From Bacteroidia bacterium (GTDB lineage Bacteria; Bacteroidota; Bacteroidia; CAILMK01; JBBDIG01): 44,229 bases of DNA. A program made the position numbers and the translations under genes. Shown piece by piece: positions 14,673 to 23,746 of this stretch. The stretch covers positions 1 through 44,229 of the forward strand of contig JBBDIG010000012.1 in assembly GCA_040880525.1 (NCBI GenBank). The letters are read 5' to 3'. Every line of letters starts with the position of its first letter. Positions within the stretch are counted from its first letter, which is position 1. The notes beneath the pieces were generated by a model. The model did no database searches, was not told the origin of the DNA, and saw nothing but the letters and a program-made list of their open reading frames with translations.

Positions 14673-15536
14673 TTATCCTAAATAATACTTCAGGGGTTCA
14701 CATTCTTCTGAATCCTTGAGCTTGCGCAATGCGCTTTCCCTGATCTGTCTTACGCGTTCGCGCGTCAATTCCAGCTTATGACCCACTTCGTGCAGGGAAA
14801 GTTCCTTGTATCCGCCAATCCCGAAAAGATGGCCTATCACTTCCTTCTCCTTGTCAGAAAGAATATTCATGGTACTTCTTACTTCATCCTTAAGGGACTC
14901 TGCCATGAGGAAATGATCAGGATTGGGTTCATCAGTGTCCACCATCATTCCCAGCAAAGTTTTCTCCTCACCATCTTCAAGCGGAGCGTCAATTGAAACG
15001 TGCCGCCCGGCCAGCCGCTGCGTAGTGGTGATCATATCGTGCTGCATTTCCATTATATCCGCAATTTCTTCAGAAGTTGGCTCCCGCTCATTAACCTGCA
15101 TAAATTCGCTGACTTTCTGATTGATCTTGTTCAAAGTACCAATGCGATTAAGTGGCAGGCGAACCATACGGCTATTCTCTGCCAGGGCCTGAAGGATGGA
15201 TTGCCGGATCCACCACACTGCATACGAAATGAACTTGAACCCACGTGTTTCATCAAATCTTTTAGCGGCTTTTATCAGGCCCAGGTTTCCTTCATTTATA
15301 AGGTCACAAAGGCTGAGTCCCTGGTTTTGATATTGTTTTGAGACCGATACTACGAACCGGAGATTGGCTACAACCAGTTTCTCCAGTGCATGGTCATCTC
15401 CCTTTTTGATCATGATCGCAAGGCTCACTTCCTCCTGCGGCTGAATCATATCCAGCATCCCGATCTCGTGTAAATATTTCTCAAGTGATTTGCTGTCGCG
15501 GTTTGTAATCTGCTTCGTGATCTTAAGTTGTCTCAT
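14673..15536 (-). CDS. rpoD: RNA polymerase sigma factor, RpoD/SigA family
   Basis: A 287-residue primary-type sigma-70 factor with the compact form usual in Bacteroidota. It begins MRQLKITKQITNRDSKSLEK, the N-terminal signature of their primary sigma. Region 2 (core binding, -10 recognition and melting) is NLRFVVSVSKQYQNQGLSLC with GFKFISYAVWWIRQSILQAL; region 3 covers LPLNRIGTLNKINQKVSEFM; region 4 ends in the -35 binding helix LELTRERVRQIRESALRKLK. Several positions differ from the sequence usual in this phylum (NSRMVRLPLNRIG, LSLHEVGHKLELT), so it may be a second, divergent RpoD copy rather than the sole housekeeping sigma. Only a genome-wide count would settle this. It is followed by a good terminator (14605-14643) and is divergent from atoE. 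Confidence 0.9.
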   Translation of the reverse strand: MRQLKITKQITNRDSKSLEKYLHEIGMLDMIQPQEEVSLAIMIKKGDDHALEKLVVANLRFVVSVSKQYQNQGLSLCDLINEGNLGLIKAAKRFDETRGFKFISYAVWWIRQSILQALAENSRMVRLPLNRIGTLNKINQKVSEFMQVNEREPTSEEIADIMEMQHDMITTTQRLAGRHVSIDAPLEDGEEKTLLGMMVDTDEPNPDHFLMAESLKDEVRSTMNILSDKEKEVIGHLFGIGGYKELSLHEVGHKLELTRERVRQIRESALRKLKDSEECEPLKYYLG

Positions 15537-15691
15537 CTGTTTTTCTGTTGGTTTAATACAAAATGTAAAAGTCTCGTACAGGGTAATTACACATAAATCA
15601 GGGTGCCAACCGGTAAGAAAAAAAGCGTGAAATCATAGAGAACCGGTGCTTTTGGCGTCCCAAATTAAAGTTTAATGACAATAAGAATGGA

Positions 15692-15699
15692 TATTTTTG
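15692..15699 (+). promoter_or_regulatory. -7 promoter element of the atoE-type gene
   Basis: TATTTTTG matches TAnnTTTG exactly, 30 bases before the start codon. No clear -33 TTG is at the expected distance. A perfect DnaA box (TTATCCACA, 15708-15716) lies between this element and the gene. Confidence 0.4.
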
Positions 15700-15729
15700 G
15701 CCTCTATTTATCCACAACCTTGCATATAA

Positions 15730-17043
15730 ATGAAAAGGCGCAGCTTTATTGAAGCCATTCCTGGTCCTTTTTTGTTGGCTATCTTGCTGAGCATCACTAC
15801 AATGCTGCTTGCTTTTATCCTCATGCGACCGGAAAATTCAGGATCCGGAACCTACCTAGCGGATATCCTCGGTTTTTGGTATACGGGCTTTTGGTCGTTG
15901 CTGAGTTTTACCATGCAGATGATGCTGATCCTGGTCCTGGGCCACGTATTGGCTTTGACGCCTGCTGCATCGGCCATCATTGATTTTTTTCTGAAGCAAT
16001 GTAAATCGCAGGGAGCACTTGTGTTTTTCATTATGTTGCTGACGCTGTTCATTGCACTGTTCAACTGGGGGATGGGGCTGATATTCGGAGCGGTGATGGC
16101 GCGCAAAGCAGGTGAATATGCCGCACGAAATGACATAGCCGTGAATTACCCTTTGCTGGGAGCAGCAGGATATAGCGGATTGATGGTTTGGCATGGCGGA
16201 CTTTCCGGGTCAGCACCCCTTAAAGTGGCGGAACCCGGCCATTTTCTCGAAAGCCAGGCTGGCGTAATCCCGGTAAGCGAAACCCTTTTTTCTGACATGA
16301 ACCTGGCAATTTCTGCTGCGCTCATTTTGCTGCTGCCATTGTTTATGTGGCTCATCTCAAAGCGGGTGAAAGTGCGGGTGCCGGAAGAATTGAAAATCCT
16401 GCGCCCAAAGAAAGCTGAAATGCAAAAACCTACCAGGAGCTGGCTGATGAACGGTTTCGGACTGCTGATCCTTATTTCCGCTGTAGTAGCCGCTGCCAGG
16501 AGCGAAGGAGGGCTCATGAATATCCTTACGCTTAACTATGTAAATTTTCTTCTTTTCGGACTGGGAATGCTGCTGATGCCGGCAATGCGGAGCTACCTGC
16601 GCGCAGTAGATGAAGCGATTTTGGGAGCGGCAGGCATCCTTATTCAATTTCCGCTCTATGCGGGGATCATGGGAATTATGGCAGACAGCGGACTGCTCAG
16701 GGAATTCACCGGATTTTTTATCAGCATTTCCAACAGCACCACTTTACCGCTCTTTACCTTCATCAGCGCAGGGCTGGTAAATCTATTTGTACCAAGCGGT
16801 GGCGGACAGTGGGCATTACAAGGCCCCATAATTATCGAAGCGGCAAAAACCCTCGGTGTACCCCTGCAAAAGGCCGTAATGGCGCTGGCCTATGGCGATC
16901 AGATTACAAACATGCTTCAGCCTTTCTGGGCCCTTCCGCTCCTGGGCGTTACGGGACTGAAAGCGCAGCAACTCCTGCCATACACGGCTCTCTTGCTGCT
17001 GGCCGGATCGGTGATATTCGTCACCGGATTGCTGCTGTGGTAA
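15730..17043 (+). CDS. atoE: Short-chain fatty acid transporter, AtoE family
   Basis: A 437-residue inner-membrane transporter with about 11-12 hydrophobic segments, of the AtoE family of short-chain fatty acid uptake systems. Family features are the start MKRRSFIEAIPGPFLLAILL, NWGMGLIFGAVMARKAGEYA, YSGLMVWHGGLSGSAPLKVA (the conserved WHGG...G...L motif), FVPSGGGQWALQGPIIIEAA and ALAYGDQITNMLQPFWALPL. In E. coli atoE is in an operon for acetoacetate use; here no such partner genes are present and the gene is divergent from the sigma factor gene, so the substrate is a guess from homology. It is followed by a strong bidirectional terminator. Confidence 0.92.
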   Translation: MKRRSFIEAIPGPFLLAILLSITTMLLAFILMRPENSGSGTYLADILGFWYTGFWSLLSFTMQMMLILVLGHVLALTPAASAIIDFFLKQCKSQGALVFFIMLLTLFIALFNWGMGLIFGAVMARKAGEYAARNDIAVNYPLLGAAGYSGLMVWHGGLSGSAPLKVAEPGHFLESQAGVIPVSETLFSDMNLAISAALILLLPLFMWLISKRVKVRVPEELKILRPKKAEMQKPTRSWLMNGFGLLILISAVVAAARSEGGLMNILTLNYVNFLLFGLGMLLMPAMRSYLRAVDEAILGAAGILIQFPLYAGIMGIMADSGLLREFTGFFISISNSTTLPLFTFISAGLVNLFVPSGGGQWALQGPIIIEAAKTLGVPLQKAVMALAYGDQITNMLQPFWALPLLGVTGLKAQQLLPYTALLLLAGSVIFVTGLLLW

Positions 17044-17055
17044 AGGGAATGGCAG

Positions 17056-17094
17056 AAAAAACGGGAAGCCATTTTTTAAATGTTCCCGTTTTTT
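17056..17094. terminator. Strong bidirectional intrinsic terminator
   Basis: AAAAAACGGGAA (17056-17067) is perfectly complementary to TTCCCGTTTTTT (17083-17094) over a 15-base loop. The A/T flanks give a T-tract on both strands. It ends both atoE (plus, stop 17043) and the long secretome operon (minus, ending 17123). Confidence 0.92.
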
Positions 17095-17122
17095 AAATCT
17101 CAAATTGAAATGTTCTATAGGA

Positions 17123-20100
17123 TTATTGAATTACCAGTTTCCGCATCCAAACGTCAGATCCAACCTGCACCCTGAGGAAATACATTCCTGCTGGCAAATC
17201 CCTGAAATCCAACTGGCTGCTATACCGTCCATTCATTTGTCCCATATCACTGCGGAATTCAACTTTGCCAGTTCCATCTATTAAGGTGATGACCATCCTG
17301 ACATCTTTGCTCAGTTCTGCTTCGAAGTTAAAATAGCCATCTCCCGGATTTGGATAGATCCGGAAATAATGGCCGCCTATCCGGTCTTTTACATCCGTAA
17401 TCAGGAAAGGCTGGGACAATGCAGAACATCCATTGGTATCTGTTCCCATCACGGTATAGGAGCCATTACCGCTAAGTGCAACAAAGCTGTCAGTGGCTCC
17501 GGGAATGAGGTTCCCGTCCTTGTACCACTGGTATTGTGCGAAGCTCGTTACGAAAAGGGTGTCTGACTGCTGGAATATCACGGGTGAAACGGGTGCCGGA
17601 TATTCAACGACTTCAAGCGTATCAGACCCTCCTGTACAACCTGAAACACTGGTTACGTCAACGAAATATTCGCCACTGGCCGTAGCGAGAATGGTTTGGG
17701 TTGTATCAGCATTATTCCACAAATAGGCGGAATAACCGGCTCCGGCATCCAGCCGGACGCTATCACCATCGCAAAACTGTAACGGACCACTGGCTACAAT
17801 CAATGGTTTTGGTGAAGGTTCAACCGTTACCACCACTTGCTGGCTCTCGGCACTGCAACCATTACTATCAGTTACACTAAGTGAATATGTGCCGCTTGTC
17901 CTTACAGTTATCTCTCGCAGTGAATCGGTGGTAGTCCAAGCATAGATGGCAAATGCCTTATCAGCCGATAAAACTACACTGTCACCTTCGCAAAGTTCTG
18001 TACTGCCGAGGGTATCAATTGAAACTACCGCAGCCGGATGTACAATGGCCGCAGTCCGGAAAGTATCTGTGCATCCATCAGGAGTCGCAGCCACCAATTG
18101 AACCTGGTACGATCCGGCAGCCGTGTATAAGTGAACGGGGTTTTCTGCCATTGAATTTCCCCCATCCCCAAATTCCCAGGCAAAACTGAGTGAACCAGAG
18201 GAAATTGTACTTCCATTGATAAAACGGCTGGAATCGCTTTCGCAAACGGCTGCTACCGCGAAATCAGCAACAGGGACTTCAAAAATTTTCAAAGAATCCA
18301 TGATGCTGTCAACGCATCCATCAGGCGTCACCACTATTAAAGTGGCGATGTATGTTCCGCTGGCAGCATACAAATGAGCCGGAGCAGAATCATTGCTGAA
18401 ATTCCCGTCTCCGAAGTTCCAGCCATAGCTTGCCATTGTTCCGGTGGTCTGGTTATCAAATTGGGTTGAATCCCCAAAGCAATCATCCTGGGTAACAAAG
18501 GCCGCAACTGGTTTGGGATAAACGGAAACGGAATGTGATACGCTGTCAATACATGCATTGGCTGTATTTACAATCAGCGTTACCGTGTAATTGGCAGCCG
18601 AATCATACAAATGCCGTGGATTCTGATTGGAGCCGGTGGTCCCGTCACCAAAGCGCCATTGATGAGATGCAATAGCACCATTGCTGCTGTCAGTGAAAAT
18701 CATGCTATCTCCTTCGCATACATTTACAAAGGAAAACCTGGCAACGGGCGATTCAAATACATCTGTTCCTTTTACAATGCTGTCCTTACAACCATCATTT
18801 GTAGTTACCGTAAGCTCCACATTATAATTACCATCGGATCCATACAAATGATTCGGATCCTGAGCCGTGGATGAGGAATTGTCTCCAAAGTCCCAGCTAT
18901 AGCCTGCAATGCTCCCGGAACTCGCATCGCTGAATTCTGTGGAATCTCCGGCACATGCGCTGGTTGCGGTGAAATCGGCAACCGGGTTCGCGTATACCGC
19001 CATATTTCTGGTAACGCTGTCCTGGCAACCATTGCCCGTACTTACTACCAGCTTCACGTTATAATTACCGGCTGTACTGTAAAGGTGAGCAGGATTTTGA
19101 ATTGACGATGTGCCGTTGTCTCCGAAATTCCATGAATAGCTCGTCACATTGCTGCTGCTGGTATCTGTAAATCGCAGGCTGTCACCATCACAAACTGAAG
19201 AAGCAGAGAAACCTGCGGTAGGTTTTGCGTATATTGTTACCGGCTTGCTGATGCTGTCCTTGCAGCCATTGCTGTTTTCCACAATGAGCCATGCATTATA
19301 GGATCCGCTTGCCGAATAAAGGTGCTTTGGATCAGATGCTGACGAGGTGCTGTTATCTCCAAAGCGCCACAAATAATTCGAAATTCCACCGGTTGAAGAA
19401 TTGGTAAATACGGTGGAATCTCCTTCGCAGACTGTTGAAACACTAAAGTTGGAAGAAGGCAGGGAATAGACCTGAACATTCTGCGAAAAGCTGTCAACAC
19501 AACCATTAGCGGTTTGAACGATCAGTTTCACCGCATAGCTGCCAGTAGTTGTGTACAAATGACGAGGCGCAGCAGAGGATGAAGTGTTATTATCCCCAAA
19601 ATCCCATGAGTAGCTGCTAATGCTGCCTGTGGTTGTATTGCTGAAAATAGTAGAGTCTCCGAGGCAGGAATTTGCTGCAGAAAATCCTGCCACAGGATTA
19701 GCATACACAGAAACATTTTTAGTAATGCTATCTGAACAGGCATTGGAATTCGTAACCACCAACTTCACATTGTAGTTGCCGCTGCCGGAATACAGATGTT
19801 TTGGGCTTTGAGCGACAGAAGAATTATTATTTCCAAAGTCCCATTGATACCCGCTGATGCTGCCGCTGCTTGTGTTCGTAAAACTGACGCTATCTCCATC
19901 GCAAACATTGCCGGCAGAGAAGTTTGCAGTGGGAACAGGATATACTGTTAGGTTCGTGCTGCCGCTATCTGTGCATCCGTTAGCGGTAGTAACCCAAAGC
20001 CATACGTTGTAGCTGCCACTATAGCTGTACAGGTGTTTAGGCGACTGCGCTGAAGAAGTGGTTGTATCGCCAAAATCCCAGAAATAATTGCTGATATTGC

Positions 20101-22774
20101 CGGTTCCGCTGTCTATAAATGCCGCAGAATCTCCAAGGCATATATTACTGACCGTAGGCAATGCGTCAGGATTGGGGAATACACCTACATTTTTTATTAT
20201 ACTGTCAGCGCATGAATGAGCATTGCTGACAACAAGTTTTGCGTTGTAGCTTCCCGTATCGGCATATAAATGCACTGGGTTCTGGTTTCCGGAAAATGTA
20301 TTGTCACCAAAATTCCAGGCAAAACTGCTTATGCTGCCGATACTTGTACTTGTAAAACTCATACTGTCGCCATCACAAACTCCGGCTGCTGTGAAATCAG
20401 CTACGGGCGTTGGATGCACGGTGAGATTTATAACGGTGCTATCCTGACATCCATTTGCGGTAGCCACTACCAGTTTCACATCATACGTTCCGCTGTCCGC
20501 ATAAAGATGACTAGGTGCCTGTAAACTTGAAGTAGTACTGTCACCGAAATTCCAGGCATAGCTCACGATGCTGCCGGTACTGTTATTTGTAAACTTCACG
20601 GAGTCGCCATCACAAACCGGATCTGCAAAAACAGAAGCCTGGGGCATCTCGAAAACAGATATACTTTTTGTTGTGCTGTCTGCACAGCCGTTCGTGGTGT
20701 TCACCACCAGCTTTACCTGGAAAGTTCCGGTAGTGTCGTACAGATGCTTCGGATGCTGCACTGTGGATGAGGCAGCATCACCAAATGACCAATTGTAGCC
20801 AGTTACCGGTCCGGTGCTTTGATCAGTAAAATTCGCACTGTCGCCATCACAAACATTGGCCGTAACGAAATCTGCAACGGGCATTGGATATACAGAAATC
20901 ACTTTCCCGCTGCTATCAGCGCAACCATTAGTTGTGGTTGCCAGCAGTTGAACGAGATAGCTCCCTGTATCCGCATAGAGATGCTGCGGATGCTGAGCTG
21001 ATGATGAATCTCCATCTCCGAAAGTCCAGCTATATGTGCTGGACGGGCCACTTGTCGTATTGGTAAAGTTTACACTGTCTCCATCACACACACTGGCTGC
21101 CGTAAAATCAGCGGATGGTGCCGCATAAACTGTGATTTGCGAAGTAGTTGAGTCGCTTTTCCCTTTGGCAGAAGTAGCCACCAGGGTTACATCGTAGGTT
21201 CCAGCAGTTGGATATTTGTGTTTGAAGCTGCCGGGCGGAGAAGTGAAAGTCGCAGAGGAATCATCACCGAAATCATACTTCCATGTGGCAATGCTTCCGA
21301 ACGAAATAGAAGAAGTATCAGTAAATTGAAGAGAATCGCTGACACATCCGTTGTTTAGCGTAAACCCGGGGACCGGAGGAATAGAATCGGTGTTGATAAG
21401 CAGGACTTCCTCGTCTCCTGCAGTTTTCATCGCCTCCTGGTTGCCGGTGTTATCCGTAGCGAGCGTGAAGAAGTCATAAGTATTCCCAAGGGTTCCCTGA
21501 AAAATTACAAATGTGTCTTCTATATTTTTCAAGTAATTCTGGAAAGGTCCTTTGTTCTCTGCATAATAGAGTGCATAATTTCTGATTCCAGAACCCCCGG
21601 GATCATCTTGCCCGCTCCACGAAATTACTATCCGGCTGGAATCAATAATGGGAGCAAGGGAAGAATCTATACTACTTGCCGGTGCTACCGCATCTATAAG
21701 ATTATAAATTTCGGGTGTATTGATTTGGGAATTCTCATCAAATACAATTTCGGCATAGGCATTAATGCTGTCTCCGGTTACAGTAGAAGATTTCGCCATA
21801 ACGGTAAACTCCACGAAACCCTCGCCATCGTGCGTGGCTGTATCATTTACCGGTAAAACGCCTTTAAATGGGTCATTTGGTGCTAAGCCAGTCAAAGGGT
21901 CAATGGCCTGGAATATCCAGAACGCTTCATTTCTTGATACATCTATTCCTGCCACTACGTCCACATATACTCCTAATGAATCACGCACATCCAGCCGCTG
22001 TGAATAGTATGTACTATTGGGAGGAACGTTAAAAACCATATTTGCGAATCCAAAATCGGCCAGTCGCAGGGAGAACCTGTTTACTTTATCAGGGAACGGA
22101 TGCCTGATCTCTACCTTTTGGGCCGGGGCAGTTGCAAAATCAGGATCATTTTCAAATCGAATTTTGTAAGGATGCACATCAAATTTAGAGATCCATTTTT
22201 GCGGTCCAAAGCCTTCAGGACCGATAATATCATTGGGGTCGCGGGAGCAAACAATGGGTATAAAAACGACTGTTACGCTTCTCGTTTTTGAGCAGTTATT
22301 GGTATCAGTTACCGTACAGGAATAAGTACCTGAACCACTTACGGTGCGGCTTCCTCCGGGCCATGAATAGGTATACGGTGGAGAACCGCCACTTGCCGAG
22401 GCAGAGAGGGTAATGCTCGGTGGACCATCCTGAATACAAAATTCAATATTTCCACCTCCTGAAACGCTTATGCTGAGCGGTGGCGGGCCGTCAATTACCA
22501 CTTCTTCTGTGCCAGTACAATTATTCGAATCTGTAACCGTAACGGTATAAGCGCCTTTGGCAAGGTTTGTCGCGGTTTGCCCGGCTTGGCCGTTCGACCA
22601 GCTATATTGAAAAGGCGGGGTGCCATTCTGCACGTTCGTTACCGTTGCAGAACCGTTCTCCCCGCAACCTGTGGCATCGGTTTTATCAATTGTAATTTGT
22701 GCCTGTGCAATTCCCACCCACCCTGTAAGAATGGAGATAAGATTTATCAGGAATATTTTGTACCAGATTTTCAT
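17123..22774 (-). CDS. Secreted PKD-array protein with a T9SS sorting domain
   Basis: A 1,883-residue secreted or surface protein. Order: signal peptide (1-26); two SprB-like Ig repeats (~28-175; PPFQYSWSNG, YTVTVTDSNNCTG); a domain starting DPNDIIGPEGFGPQKW (~180-370); an FN3-like domain (~375-460); 14 PKD repeats (~467-1578); three Ig-like domains (~1580-1800); and a T9SS type A C-terminal sorting domain (last ~80 residues; FRIYPNPGDGYFNFEAE, LPAGMYFLRVQVGSDVWMRK). Thirteen of the PKD repeats are about 79 residues long with a fixed pattern (CDGDS, W-FGD, HLY, NGC-DS), each holding two Cys that could form a disulfide. PKD/Ig stalks usually serve adhesion or cell-surface display; no catalytic domain is visible. 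It is the last gene of the four-gene unit, 31 bases after the helical protein, and the only one with a recognisable sorting domain. Confidence 0.93.
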   Translation of the reverse strand: MKIWYKIFLINLISILTGWVGIAQAQITIDKTDATGCGENGSATVTNVQNGTPPFQYSWSNGQAGQTATNLAKGAYTVTVTDSNNCTGTEEVVIDGPPPLSISVSGGGNIEFCIQDGPPSITLSASASGGSPPYTYSWPGGSRTVSGSGTYSCTVTDTNNCSKTRSVTVVFIPIVCSRDPNDIIGPEGFGPQKWISKFDVHPYKIRFENDPDFATAPAQKVEIRHPFPDKVNRFSLRLADFGFANMVFNVPPNSTYYSQRLDVRDSLGVYVDVVAGIDVSRNEAFWIFQAIDPLTGLAPNDPFKGVLPVNDTATHDGEGFVEFTVMAKSSTVTGDSINAYAEIVFDENSQINTPEIYNLIDAVAPASSIDSSLAPIIDSSRIVISWSGQDDPGGSGIRNYALYYAENKGPFQNYLKNIEDTFVIFQGTLGNTYDFFTLATDNTGNQEAMKTAGDEEVLLINTDSIPPVPGFTLNNGCVSDSLQFTDTSSISFGSIATWKYDFGDDSSATFTSPPGSFKHKYPTAGTYDVTLVATSAKGKSDSTTSQITVYAAPSADFTAASVCDGDSVNFTNTTSGPSSTYSWTFGDGDSSSAQHPQHLYADTGSYLVQLLATTTNGCADSSGKVISVYPMPVADFVTANVCDGDSANFTDQSTGPVTGYNWSFGDAASSTVQHPKHLYDTTGTFQVKLVVNTTNGCADSTTKSISVFEMPQASVFADPVCDGDSVKFTNNSTGSIVSYAWNFGDSTTSSLQAPSHLYADSGTYDVKLVVATANGCQDSTVINLTVHPTPVADFTAAGVCDGDSMSFTSTSIGSISSFAWNFGDNTFSGNQNPVHLYADTGSYNAKLVVSNAHSCADSIIKNVGVFPNPDALPTVSNICLGDSAAFIDSGTGNISNYFWDFGDTTTSSAQSPKHLYSYSGSYNVWLWVTTANGCTDSGSTNLTVYPVPTANFSAGNVCDGDSVSFTNTSSGSISGYQWDFGNNNSSVAQSPKHLYSGSGNYNVKLVVTNSNACSDSITKNVSVYANPVAGFSAANSCLGDSTIFSNTTTGSISSYSWDFGDNNTSSSAAPRHLYTTTGSYAVKLIVQTANGCVDSFSQNVQVYSLPSSNFSVSTVCEGDSTVFTNSSTGGISNYLWRFGDNSTSSASDPKHLYSASGSYNAWLIVENSNGCKDSISKPVTIYAKPTAGFSASSVCDGDSLRFTDTSSSNVTSYSWNFGDNGTSSIQNPAHLYSTAGNYNVKLVVSTGNGCQDSVTRNMAVYANPVADFTATSACAGDSTEFSDASSGSIAGYSWDFGDNSSSTAQDPNHLYGSDGNYNVELTVTTNDGCKDSIVKGTDVFESPVARFSFVNVCEGDSMIFTDSSNGAIASHQWRFGDGTTGSNQNPRHLYDSAANYTVTLIVNTANACIDSVSHSVSVYPKPVAAFVTQDDCFGDSTQFDNQTTGTMASYGWNFGDGNFSNDSAPAHLYAASGTYIATLIVVTPDGCVDSIMDSLKIFEVPVADFAVAAVCESDSSRFINGSTISSGSLSFAWEFGDGGNSMAENPVHLYTAAGSYQVQLVAATPDGCTDTFRTAAIVHPAAVVSIDTLGSTELCEGDSVVLSADKAFAIYAWTTTDSLREITVRTSGTYSLSVTDSNGCSAESQQVVVTVEPSPKPLIVASGPLQFCDGDSVRLDAGAGYSAYLWNNADTTQTILATASGEYFVDVTSVSGCTGGSDTLEVVEYPAPVSPVIFQQSDTLFVTSFAQYQWYKDGNLIPGATDSFVALSGNGSYTVMGTDTNGCSALSQPFLITDVKDRIGGHYFRIYPNPGDGYFNFEAELSKDVRMVITLIDGTGKVEFRSDMGQMNGRYSSQLDFRDLPAGMYFLRVQVGSDVWMRKLVIQ
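18040..21125 (-). repeat. 13-unit tandem array of ~237-base PKD repeats
   Basis: Within the PKD-array gene, a unit of about 237 bases (79 codons) recurs 13 times head to tail. One visible phase marker is the stretch encoding CDGDS (seen on the plus strand as GTCGCCATCACAAAC and variants near 20365, 20607 and 20843, and a variant near 21080), spaced 236-242 bases apart. Copies differ at many positions, so this is an old, diverged array rather than a recent expansion. A 14th, more divergent PKD repeat lies just upstream (21125-21365). Confidence 0.85.
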
Positions 22775-22805
22775 GGCTAAATTATTTAAGCCTGTTCAGG
22801 AGTTT

Positions 22806-23732
22806 TCATTTCCGTATGGCGTATTCACTTTGTTGATCCATCCATTGACGGGCAGTTTCGATATCTTCCTTTGTGTAGCCAAAACCCTTTTGCTGAACAG
22901 GAAAATTTTCAAGGCTTTGAGCCAGGAGCTCCATAGCATATTGAGCGTGAAGATTACCCGGTGATCCTTCGCGGGTTGTAGGCAGGCGCGCATCCGTATC
23001 TAAGATTGATTCGAGATATTTGATCGACCCCGGTTGCCGGATAAATGCAACATCCCTCGAAACACGGGAAACCCGGATTACCTCATCCGGCTCTGTAGGA
23101 GCCTGCTGCAATACTTTTTCAATGGCATCAGTTTCTCCAAGCCGTGCCAGGGCGAGGAATGCATGCCAGGTAAACGTGCCGTACCATTTGCCGACACGGC
23201 CCACGGGATCCAGCCGGGCGCTGTCAGCAATTATTTCCCGAAGTCTCTTCTTCTCCCCGGACATCTGTGCGACACCAGCCAGCAAGATTGCTTCCCGCTT
23301 TGGTGTTTCCTCCTCAAGTAAATCCGAAATATTCTTTTTGGCGGTCCTGCTAAAATCTTCGGACTCGAACTGTTGCAGGGCCTTAGCCGCTTGTTGCCAT
23401 ATTGCCGCAAGAGGATCACTGAGTTTCTCCGTAAGCCGCTCCACAACTTCCTCTTTTACATTCTCTGATGGATATTCCCTGGCTGTTTTTATTTCCAGCA
23501 TAGTCTTAATGAGCCTCACATTATCATCCGGATCACCTGCATATTCTTGTAAGGCATTCAATATTTCAGCGGGAGGCGATTTTAATATTTCAACATCATC
23601 CACGGTCATGCTTTTCTTGCCCCGGTTCAATTCCATCAACTCATCAATTTGTTGAGAAACACTCTGGGCTCCGGCAGATTTGCTCAGAAAAAAGAGGATA
23701 CTGAAAAGTAAAATATTTCGTATCATTTTCAT
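22806..23732 (-). CDS. Exported HEAT-like helical repeat protein
   Basis: A 308-residue protein with a signal peptide (MKMIRNILLFSILFFLSKSA, GAQ). The mature part is almost entirely alpha-helical and is built of paired helices in the style of HEAT/armadillo repeats: VKEEVVERLTEKLSDPLAAI with WQQAAKALQQFESED, then AILLAGVAQMSGEKKRLREI, then TFTWHAFLALARLGETDAIE, and LHAQYAMELLAQSLENFPVQ. Such folds normally act as protein-binding scaffolds; an exported one is unusual. No catalytic residues are seen. It is the third gene of the four-gene unit, 14 bases after the protease and 31 before the PKD-array gene, so a role with those proteins is likely but inferred. The start could also be Met3. Confidence 0.85.
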   Translation of the reverse strand: MKMIRNILLFSILFFLSKSAGAQSVSQQIDELMELNRGKKSMTVDDVEILKSPPAEILNALQEYAGDPDDNVRLIKTMLEIKTAREYPSENVKEEVVERLTEKLSDPLAAIWQQAAKALQQFESEDFSRTAKKNISDLLEEETPKREAILLAGVAQMSGEKKRLREIIADSARLDPVGRVGKWYGTFTWHAFLALARLGETDAIEKVLQQAPTEPDEVIRVSRVSRDVAFIRQPGSIKYLESILDTDARLPTTREGSPGNLHAQYAMELLAQSLENFPVQQKGFGYTKEDIETARQWMDQQSEYAIRK

Positions 23733-23746
23733 ATCAGAATATTAGG

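Noticed and set aside
18040-21125. Regular repeats suggestive of a CRISPR array
   Set aside because: The ~237-base period is a coding PKD repeat in frame throughout; there are no short direct repeats with unique spacers and no cas genes.
23020-23655. 211-codon plus-strand frame opposite the helical protein
   Set aside because: Serine-rich shadow translation of a helical gene; no signal or domain.
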